Made by a program: the position numbers and the translations under genes. The notes beneath the pieces are model-generated. The model worked only from the letters and a program-made list of their open reading frames with translations. It made no database searches and had not been told where the DNA came from. A DNA stretch of 5,518 nucleotides from Blastocatellia bacterium (lineage in GTDB: Bacteria > Acidobacteriota > Blastocatellia > Chloracidobacteriales > JADJPF01): contig JAHFUF010000393.1 in the NCBI GenBank assembly GCA_023265235.1, forward strand, positions 1 through 5,518. The letters run 5' to 3'. Positions within the stretch are counted from its first letter, which is position 1. Every line of letters begins with the position of its first letter. Positions 1 to 5,518 of the stretch are shown in pieces.

Positions 1-1695
1 TTGTTTAGGGTCTAATTTCACAGACTTATAGAGTTTCTCTGAGTCATTGGTAACACAGAGTTTACGAGAGAAATCACCTACCCAAGATTTAAGCAGGGCA
101 GTGTTTTCTAGACGCTGAAGACCTTGTAGGATTATTTCGCTACTTGAGAGAGAAATCTTAAATTCTTCTTCTGGTGGAGTTTTTTGCCAAAATTTATATA
201 CACCTTTAGTCCAATTAAACAGCGAGTAAACTATATTTGATACTTGTTCAATAACCAATAAGCGTAAATCTGCTTGCTTAAGCACTTCCATTGTTACTAG
301 TGCTAAGCCAAAACGTATATGTTTTACCTTCATTAATTCAGACGCTCTACTAAAGTCTTCTTGAGTAATACGTCCTGCTGACAACAAAAATTCTCCTAGC
401 CTATCAGAGAAAACATTACTACTAGCAAAAACTACTAATCCTTTGTCTAGGTAAATAATCTTGGTTATATCATTTATACTACAAACTAAATAACCGCTTA
501 CTTTGTCTTGATAAAACTTTCTCAAAAGCAAAATAATAGAATTTTGTTGTAGGTCTCCTGTTTCATCTGGAGGAGTACTTAATACTTGTTCTAAAGGTTT
601 AGGTTCAAAACTCTCTACTTCTATTGTGGAAAGTTCTTGCGAGTCTACAAAAGAAGAAATTTTAACCTCTACTTGAACATTATTTGATAAATTATATTCA
701 TTATTGTCTTCACTAGGAAAACAAAGTGTTTCTCCACTATTACTAAGCTGTGAGTTAAATGAAGGTAAGTCCAAATTTATAGTAACAAATTCTTCGGGCG
801 TTAGTTTTTCTAGTCGTGCTTTAAGCTCAATAGCACTAGGTAATCGTTTTTTTGCATCTCTAGCTAGTAAATCGCTAAGAATAATACCAAATTCTGGACT
901 CACATTAACTTTAGACTGCCATTCCATTTGTTGAGTTCTGTTGTTAAAAAATTGGCTAGGATGTGTGCCTGTTAACAAACGAAGTGCAGTTGCTCCAGCA
1001 GCATAAAGGTCACTTTGTGGTACAGGGTGGCCAAAGATTTGTTCTGGTGGGGCATAACCAGGAGAGCCAATTAAAGTTTGAGACGTGGTTGCTCCTGCTC
1101 CAGAAACTGCCAAACATACAGCACCAAAGTCAATTAATTGTAAATGACCATTGCTATGACGCATTAAGTTTTGAGGTTTTACATCACGATGGACTATTGG
1201 AGGGGTACGTGTGTGTAAATAATCTAAAATATCAGCTAATTCTAGTAGTACAAAACGAATATCTGCTTCAGAAAATACATGTTTATGCTTATCAATTTCT
1301 TCTGCCAAAGTGTTGCCAGGAATAAAATCTTGAACTAGATAGGAATAATCTTTATCTGTAAAATAAGCATATAACTTAGGTATACCAGGGTGCTGTAAGT
1401 TAAGTAGTACTTGTGCTTCACGACGAAAAAGACGCTCTGCTGTAAGCCCTAAGTCCTCTTCATCTTCGCTGTTTGAAGCAGGCCGAGGAGATAATTCTTT
1501 TAAGATACGCGATTCATTAAAACAATCTTGATCATTGATTAAGTAAGTAGTACCAAAACCACCTTTACCAACAATTTTTTGAATTTCATAACGATGCCTA
1601 ACCAAAGTACCAACAAACAAAGATTGACATGTGAGACAACGACCTGTTTCACTTGGCTTAGGGGAAGCACAACGTGGATTAGAACAGGCCAACAT
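1..1695 (-). CDS. Four-Cys-prefix Ser/Thr protein kinase with PATAN (DUF4388) domain, 3' end missing
   Basis: This is a Hanks-type Ser/Thr kinase, predicted to be soluble and cytoplasmic. The frame stays open for 565 codons to the left window edge, so the C-terminus is unseen. Residues 4-23 form a four-Cys prefix (C4, C9, C20, C23). The kinase domain covers about 36-297: glycine loop G43-x-G45-x-x-G48, lysine K66, helix-C glutamate E93, HRD 169-171 with K173 and N176, DFG 189-191, and PPE 216-218. A divergent acidic and polar linker (about 300-383) leads to a PATAN/DUF4388-like domain (about 384-530). The ATG at 1695 is chosen because it has a strong GGAGG 7 nt upstream and aligns with the start of the paralogue at 4524. 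Compared with that paralogue, the activation loop carries about three extra residues (SGAGATT region). All catalytic residues are present, so an active enzyme is expected. Substrates are unknown. A J-domain/TPR tail may follow outside the window. Confidence 0.93.
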   Translation of the reverse strand, partial: MLACSNPRCASPKPSETGRCLTCQSLFVGTLVRHRYEIQKIVGKGGFGTTYLINDQDCFNESRILKELSPRPASNSEDEEDLGLTAERLFRREAQVLLNLQHPGIPKLYAYFTDKDYSYLVQDFIPGNTLAEEIDKHKHVFSEADIRFVLLELADILDYLHTRTPPIVHRDVKPQNLMRHSNGHLQLIDFGAVCLAVSGAGATTSQTLIGSPGYAPPEQIFGHPVPQSDLYAAGATALRLLTGTHPSQFFNNRTQQMEWQSKVNVSPEFGIILSDLLARDAKKRLPSAIELKARLEKLTPEEFVTINLDLPSFNSQLSNSGETLCFPSEDNNEYNLSNNVQVEVKISSFVDSQELSTIEVESFEPKPLEQVLSTPPDETGDLQQNSIILLLRKFYQDKVSGYLVCSINDITKIIYLDKGLVVFASSNVFSDRLGEFLLSAGRITQEDFSRASELMKVKHIRFGLALVTMEVLKQADLRLLVIEQVSNIVYSLFNWTKGVYKFWQKTPPEEEFKISLSSSEIILQGLQRLENTALLKSWVGDFSRKLCVTNDSEKLYKSVKLDPKQ

Positions 1696-1702
1696 TACCC
1701 AA

Positions 1703-1707
1703 CCTCC
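1703..1707 (-). promoter_or_regulatory. Ribosome binding site of the left kinase gene
   Basis: The minus strand reads GGAGG followed by 7 nt and then the ATG at 1695. This near-perfect Shine-Dalgarno sequence fixes the start codon. It is clearly stronger than the AGGAAA in front of the neighbouring kinase, which suggests efficient initiation. Confidence 0.8.
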
Positions 1708-1710
1708 GAA

Positions 1711-1746
1711 ATAATATTATCCTTAAGGATTAACATTTTATAAAAT
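1711..1746. repeat. Cluster of three perfect palindromes upstream of the left kinase
   Basis: Three perfect palindromes lie within 36 bp. They are ATAATATTAT (1711-1720), ATCCTTAAGGAT (1719-1730, sharing two bases with the first) and ATTTTATAAAAT (1735-1746). They sit between the candidate promoter and the ribosome binding site, where an operator would act. The two outer ones are pure A/T and could arise by chance in this composition. The central one contains a CCTTAAGG core and is less easily dismissed. Operator function is inference. Confidence 0.4.
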
Positions 1747-1768
1747 TTCTTTCAGGCTTTTTTATCAA
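1740..1768 (-). promoter_or_regulatory. Candidate sigma70-type promoter for the left kinase gene
   Basis: On the minus strand a -35-like TTGATA (1768-1763, five of six consensus bases) is followed after 17 nt by TTTTAT (1745-1740, four of six). A better -10 match, TATAAA, overlaps it at 1742-1737, but its spacer would be 20 nt. Transcription would start around 1730 and give a leader of roughly 35 nt. Such matches are common in AT-rich DNA, so the call is tentative. Confidence 0.3.
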
Positions 1769-1810
1769 AAGTAGTTTTAAGTTTAACTAAAAACAACCAA
1801 TTATAAATAT

Positions 1811-1827
1811 AAAAAGCCAGGAAGGCT
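1811..1827 (-). terminator. Weak intrinsic-terminator-like hairpin after the complete kinase gene
   Basis: On the minus strand, 42 nt after the stop codon of the 884-residue kinase, AGCC pairs with GGCT around a TTCCT loop. The second arm runs straight into TTTTT and then further A/T. The form is right for a rho-independent terminator, but the stem has only 4 bp. It may be inefficient and allow read-through into the next kinase gene. Confidence 0.35.
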
Positions 1828-1869
1828 AATGAAATCCTCTAACTATATGTAAAAGCGTTAATTTTGGTG

Positions 1870-4524
1870 CTAGCATAGCTTTGCCCGCAGTGCTACTAGG
1901 TGGGTTGGGCAAAGATCTAGTGCTTTATCAAACATTTTTTCTGCTTGTTTGGTTAGGTTTATATTCTGATAAAACAGTCCTAATTGTGCATAGTAATCAG
2001 CATTATTAGGTGATAGTTCTATTGCTTTAAGAAATTCTTTTTCTGCTTCTTCAGAACATCCTTTTAACATTGCTAAACAATGAGCCAAATAAATATGGTA
2101 CTCTGGCTCATCTGGTGCCACCATAGTCGCTGCCCAAAAAGCACGAGAAGCATGCTCAAAATGACCTGTATTAAAAAAAGCTAAACCTTTTTTTATCCAA
2201 GCATACTCAGGGGTTTGATGTTCACCTACTTCTAGTTCAGCTACAGAAAGGGTTATACCTGTGGTGTTATCAAGCTTGTTATTAGGTAAATTATTAGTAG
2301 ATGCTGGGATAGTAGATAGCTTAATATCGCTCTGAAATGGAGTAAGTATAGTTGATTTATCTATGGCTTTTACTGGAGCAATAGGGTTTGTGATGTTGTT
2401 TTCTAGCAAATTACGGTTGTATGTTGCTCTTGATCTACGATTACTTAAAATAGCGTAAACGTCAACAATATGTTGAAAAACGGTTTCTAATTCTGTGTTT
2501 AAGCTTAACTTATAGTTAACTAACTGAGTGTGACGATCAGGATGAAATTTTCTTGCTAGTTGAATATATTTTTCTCTAAGCTCATCTTCTTTGATATCTG
2601 GAGCTACACCAAAAAACTGATAATAATTGGTTTCAGGAATAGTTTTTATTAAAGCTTCTACCTCATAACAATACTGTGTTGCAGTATGAATATCAAAAGT
2701 ATTAGGTAGTACCAAAGGCCCTGTTAACACGTTAGCAATTGCAATATCTGGACGATTTGACTTATTGTTTTCATCTGACCATTCTAAAATTCCAACTGCT
2801 AGTAGACCACAAGTAGTTTTTAAGGTTTCTGTTTCTAATAATCCACCTAGAGATAAAATTTCTTCTACAGACATAACACTGTCTAACCTAGATATGATAA
2901 AAGCTTCTTTGGTCTGGAGGTTTAATACACGAAAAAGCGACCAAGGATCACTAGTAGTAGTTAACTTACGTGTAAAATCACCTAGCCAAGTTTTTATCAT
3001 ATCAGTAGTTTCCATACGACGTAGACCTTCAAAAATAATATCCGCCGTAGAAACAGAAATTTTAATTACCTCTTTTTGTGGCTGAGCAGCTTTAACTCCA
3101 TATTGACCAGAACTCCAATCAAAGAGTGAATAAATAATGTTTGCAACTTGACTTACAATAAATGGGCGTAACTCTTCTGGAGTAACACATCCTATCTCAA
3201 TTAGAGCAGACCCAAACCTAAGTCCTTGTACTCTCATTAATGTTGTTGCTTGCTCGTATTCAGAAATGCTAATACGCCCAATACGAATTAACATCTCTCC
3301 TAATCTTTCACTAGTAAGCGTACTGTTAGCAAAGACTATTGACCCATACTCAAAATAGATAGTTTTAGAAATTATCCCTTTGCTACAAATTAATTCTCCA
3401 GAAAACCGCTCTTTGTAAAAACGTTGTAGCAAATGTAGTATAGACATAGGTTCTAAGTTTCCTACTTCATCAGCTAAACGCGCAGTATTAAATTGCTGAG
3501 GATCACTTAGTAGCGGGTTGCCTCTATCTAATGGGACTTGAAAATCCTGTGTTTCTCTACCTTGGTTTATTATGGTTAGTAATTCATCCTCAGATTCTAA
3601 TAGAAGTGTTTTTACTTCTGTACTAGGGGTTTCATCATTAAGCTCTTGTAAGCATTGTTTTAGTTCTGTCGCAGTAGGGATTCTTAGTGAAAAATCCTGG
3701 TCAACCAATTGTTTAATTATTGCTGCAAACCTAGCACTAATTTGTGGGCTGTTTTCCCATTCCATTTGCCGGGATTTACTGTTAAATAGCTGACTTGGGT
3801 GCAATCCAGTAAGCAGACGTAAGATAGTTGCTCCTGCTGCATAAAGATCACTTTGTGGTACAGGGTTGCCAGCAATTTGCTCAGGAGGAGAGTAGCCAGG
3901 CGAGCCAATTAAAGTTCTTTTAGTAGGATTAACTGATTGGCATACAGCACCAAAGTCTATTAACAAAAGCTTGCCACGCGCATGACGCATTAGATTTTGT
4001 GGCTTTATATCTCGATGAATAATTGGTGGGTCTTGGCCGTGGAGATATTCTAAAATATCAGCTAATTCTAGTAGCAATGTACGAGCTTCTTTTTCATCAA
4101 AAGTTCGTTTGTTATTTTCTATTTCTTCAGCCAAAGTATGCCCAGGAATAAAATCTTGTACTAGGTAAGAGTAATTATTTTCATGAAAATATGCATGTAA
4201 TTTAGGTATGCCAGGGTGTTGCAAAGAGAGCAGTACTTGAGCTTCACGCTTAAATAAACGTTCTGCTGTGTCTAATTCATTATCAAATTCAGAATCAAAC
4301 AAATCTTTAGAAGGTAAATTTAATTCTTTTAATACACAAGATTCATTAAAACGATCACGATCTTTAGTTAAATAAGTTGTCCCAAACCCACCACGACCAG
4401 CAGTTTGTTTGATTTCATACCGTTGTTTAACTAATGTACCAATAACTAATGCTTGACAAGTTAAACAACGTCCTTCATCACTAGGTTTAGGGCGAAAACA
4501 ACGCAAATTAGAACAATTAGCCAT
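1870..4524 (-). CDS. Four-Cys-prefix Ser/Thr protein kinase fused to PATAN (DUF4388), J-domain and TPR repeats
   Basis: This 884-residue protein has no membrane segments and is predicted to be cytoplasmic. Domains in order: four-Cys prefix (C4, C9, C20, C23); Hanks kinase about 35-293 with G43-x-G45-x-x-G48, K66, E94, HRD 170-172, K174, N177, DFG 190-192 and PPE 213-215; PATAN/DUF4388-like about 361-505; a winged-helix-like stretch about 530-583; J-domain about 632-706 with HPD at 661-663; an Asn/Thr-rich linker; and three TPR-like repeats, about 773-875. The kinase should phosphorylate Ser/Thr. An intact HPD is what J-domains use to stimulate the ATPase of DnaK. The TPRs would bind protein partners. 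Targets are unknown. An in-frame ATG at 4608 would add 28 Ile/Lys-rich residues encoded by intergenic-like sequence. The ATG at 4524 is preferred because it has an upstream AGGAAA and matches the paralogue's start. The gene lies 132 bp after the nuclease gene. Confidence 0.95.
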   Translation of the reverse strand: MANCSNLRCFRPKPSDEGRCLTCQALVIGTLVKQRYEIKQTAGRGGFGTTYLTKDRDRFNESCVLKELNLPSKDLFDSEFDNELDTAERLFKREAQVLLSLQHPGIPKLHAYFHENNYSYLVQDFIPGHTLAEEIENNKRTFDEKEARTLLLELADILEYLHGQDPPIIHRDIKPQNLMRHARGKLLLIDFGAVCQSVNPTKRTLIGSPGYSPPEQIAGNPVPQSDLYAAGATILRLLTGLHPSQLFNSKSRQMEWENSPQISARFAAIIKQLVDQDFSLRIPTATELKQCLQELNDETPSTEVKTLLLESEDELLTIINQGRETQDFQVPLDRGNPLLSDPQQFNTARLADEVGNLEPMSILHLLQRFYKERFSGELICSKGIISKTIYFEYGSIVFANSTLTSERLGEMLIRIGRISISEYEQATTLMRVQGLRFGSALIEIGCVTPEELRPFIVSQVANIIYSLFDWSSGQYGVKAAQPQKEVIKISVSTADIIFEGLRRMETTDMIKTWLGDFTRKLTTTSDPWSLFRVLNLQTKEAFIISRLDSVMSVEEILSLGGLLETETLKTTCGLLAVGILEWSDENNKSNRPDIAIANVLTGPLVLPNTFDIHTATQYCYEVEALIKTIPETNYYQFFGVAPDIKEDELREKYIQLARKFHPDRHTQLVNYKLSLNTELETVFQHIVDVYAILSNRRSRATYNRNLLENNITNPIAPVKAIDKSTILTPFQSDIKLSTIPASTNNLPNNKLDNTTGITLSVAELEVGEHQTPEYAWIKKGLAFFNTGHFEHASRAFWAATMVAPDEPEYHIYLAHCLAMLKGCSEEAEKEFLKAIELSPNNADYYAQLGLFYQNINLTKQAEKMFDKALDLCPTHLVALRAKLC

Positions 4525-4530
4525 AGCCAG

Positions 4531-4536
4531 TTTCCT
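4531..4536 (-). promoter_or_regulatory. Ribosome binding site supporting the 4524 start
   Basis: The minus strand reads AGGAAA, then 6 nt, then the ATG at 4524. It is a moderate Shine-Dalgarno match. Together with alignment of the Cys prefix to the paralogue, it favours this start over the upstream ATG at 4608. Confidence 0.55.
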
Positions 4537-4595
4537 AAACTTGAATATATACAACTTGTTTTGTAAATCATTGATTCTAAAAATAATTATTAAAA

Positions 4596-4614
4596 TCTTA
4601 ATATTCAATTAAGA
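4596..4614. repeat. Inverted repeat between the nuclease and kinase genes
   Basis: On the plus strand TCTTAAT (4596-4602) and ATTAAGA (4608-4614) are perfect 7-bp arms around a 5-nt spacer. On the minus strand the repeat is followed by T-rich sequence, so it could be a weak AT-stem terminator for the nuclease gene or an operator for the kinase gene. The surrounding sequence, roughly 4537-4620, is very AT-rich and offers several poor promoter matches but none convincing enough to list. Confidence 0.3.
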
Positions 4615-4629
4615 GTGTCTGATAATAAT

Positions 4630-4647
4630 CTAGAGATTAAACTCTAG
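4630..4647. repeat. Small inverted repeat 9 nt after the nuclease stop codon
   Basis: CTAGAG (4630-4635) and CTCTAG (4642-4647) are perfect 6-bp arms around an ATTAAA loop. The position just past the stop suits a transcript-end hairpin, but no T-run follows on the minus strand. It is therefore not called as an intrinsic terminator. Confidence 0.3.
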
Positions 4648-4656
4648 GTGCTAACT

Positions 4657-5518
4657 CTATTTGTTTTCAACAAGATCAACGATGCTAGGAGGTTCTGTGA
4701 GGTTTAGTTTAGGGGATATTAATTGTTGTTGCAATGCTTCTAATAATTTTTCTGCTGTTTCACCTGCTAAAGTTAGTCGTTTCATTTCCAAAATCAAATT
4801 AGCTAGGTCACTAGCTTTTTCACGATAGCGGGGGTTTTGTGCTACTAAGTCTTTTAATACCTGCATTTCTCGTTCTGTTCGCGGGGTGCCACTTGCTAAG
4901 TTAGCCGCTATAGCATATTGGCTAGGAATGGTTTCATTGCGAAAAATAATTTCTAAAAGTTTGGCTTTTTCTTTTACTTCAGATTTTATTGCATCTAGTT
5001 TTAGTAGCGAACTCTTAAAAGAAAGTCTACCTTGTAGAGTAACTTCAATAATTGGTTCTCCTATAAACTCACTAGCACAACGTGCTAGGAGAAATTCATT
5101 TAACTTCCTAGATGCTTCATCTGCTTCTTCAAAAGGGGACAAATCAAATTCAAAAAACTGAAAAGCTCTTTGTGTATAACCTTGTACAAGCCGAGCATTT
5201 ACTTTACCATCAACTAGTTCTACAAGATAAGCCCCACGTTTTTCTCTATACTCATCAATTGTTGCTGCTTCAAGTGACCCAGGGTTAAATGCCCAATTTT
5301 CAATGGCAAAACTCTTATGGATATGTCCTAGGGCTAAGTAGTTAATCCCGTTTTTAAGTTGCAGTAGCTTACTTGCAGAAAGTGCTGGAATTGGTCTGTT
5401 AAGTTGGCCTTCTACCTCAGTGTGCAACATCATTATGTTGTCTGCCCCTTCACGTAGATTAGGCCGAATTGCTTCATATAGCTGAGGTAAAACATTACTG
5501 GTAGTTACACCATACCAA
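4657..5518 (-). CDS. Mre11/SbcD-type DNA repair nuclease, C-terminal part (5' end beyond the window)
   Basis: The frame is open from the right edge, giving 286 visible residues before the TAG at 4657-4659. The visible part holds the later metallophosphoesterase motifs. There is a histidine in MMLHTEVEG (visible residue 32), a GHIH metal-binding motif (64-67) within YLALGHIHKSF, and an NPGSLE motif (78-83). This order is characteristic of Mre11/SbcD-family nucleases, which use two Mn ions and work with an SbcC/Rad50-type ATPase at DNA ends and hairpins. About 180 residues follow, including helical, Lys/Glu-rich stretches near the end. These fit the capping and partner-binding region of the family. 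The early motifs (D-x-H, G-D, GNHD) lie outside the window. The first visible ATG (5433) is internal, since conserved coding sequence continues upstream of it. A partner ATPase gene is not visible, so the symbol is left blank. A more distant phosphoesterase of the same superfamily is possible but less likely. Confidence 0.85.
   Translation of the reverse strand, partial: WYGVTTSNVLPQLYEAIRPNLREGADNIMMLHTEVEGQLNRPIPALSASKLLQLKNGINYLALGHIHKSFAIENWAFNPGSLEAATIDEYREKRGAYLVELVDGKVNARLVQGYTQRAFQFFEFDLSPFEEADEASRKLNEFLLARCASEFIGEPIIEVTLQGRLSFKSSLLKLDAIKSEVKEKAKLLEIIFRNETIPSQYAIAANLASGTPRTEREMQVLKDLVAQNPRYREKASDLANLILEMKRLTLAGETAEKLLEALQQQLISPKLNLTEPPSIVDLVENK

Noticed and set aside
704..934. Plus-strand open frame of 76 codons
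   Set aside because: It is antisense to the kinase C-lobe end and linker, Ser-rich in the way reverse-frame translations often are, and has no independent support.
963..1325. Plus-strand open frame of 120 codons
   Set aside because: It lies wholly antisense to the conserved kinase domain of the left gene, matches no family I recognise, and has no convincing ribosome site. It is a shadow of conserved coding sequence.
1820..1852. Plus-strand AGGAAGG followed by an ATG at 1829, resembling a ribosome site and start
   Set aside because: The frame ends after seven codons and the same bases form the terminator-like hairpin on the other strand. It is most likely coincidental.
2765..3085. Plus-strand open frame of 106 codons
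   Set aside because: It is antisense to the PATAN and winged-helix-like region of the complete kinase, whose protein sequence is clearly the real product.
4525..4608. Possible 28-residue N-terminal extension of the complete kinase, starting at the ATG at 4608
   Set aside because: The extension is Ile/Lys/Asn-rich like translated AT-rich spacer, is absent from the paralogue, and the start at 4524 has its own ribosome site and aligns with the paralogue's Cys prefix.
4886..5161. Plus-strand open frame of 91 codons
   Set aside because: It is antisense to the C-terminal region of the Mre11/SbcD-type gene, with Ser/Lys-rich composition and no family resemblance.
1..5518. CRISPR arrays, tRNA or rRNA genes, insertion sequences, cyanobacterial HIP1 octamers
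   Set aside because: I looked for regularly spaced direct repeats, tRNA-like cloverleaf sequence, transposase motifs and GCGATCGC, and saw none. The only extended similarity inside the window is between the two kinase genes.

Overview
The window is AT-rich bacterial DNA. All three supportable genes lie on the minus strand, so transcription runs from right to left. The order is the end of an Mre11/SbcD-type nuclease gene (4657-5518, cut by the right edge), a complete 884-residue multidomain Ser/Thr kinase (1870-4524), and a second paralogous kinase (1-1695, cut by the left edge after 565 residues).

Both kinases start with the same four-cysteine prefix (C-x4-C-x10-C-x2-C). This is followed by a Hanks-type kinase domain with every catalytic motif intact, a variable linker and a PATAN/DUF4388-like domain. 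The complete kinase then adds a winged-helix-like segment, a J-domain with an intact HPD motif and about three TPR repeats. Whether the second kinase carries the same tail is not visible. Neither protein has a membrane segment, so both look like soluble cytoplasmic signalling proteins. They clearly arose by tandem duplication: 45 of the first 70 residues are identical by hand count.

The two gaps between genes (132 and 174 bp) are too long for tight translational coupling. They hold inverted repeats, a weak terminator-like hairpin, a candidate promoter and a cluster of palindromes just before the left kinase. The two kinases are therefore probably separate or only partly linked transcription units.

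The host cannot be fixed. Four-Cys-prefix kinases and PATAN domains are well known from cyanobacteria, and PATAN kinases also occur in Myxococcota and Acidobacteriota. The cyanobacterial HIP1 octamer (GCGATCGC) is absent. A low-GC acidobacterial (Blastocatellia-like) or cyanobacteria-related lineage is a guess, not a finding. The most interesting content is the tandem pair itself and the kinase-PATAN-J-TPR fusion, which puts a kinase, a possible DnaK-recruiting module and a protein-binding scaffold on one chain.
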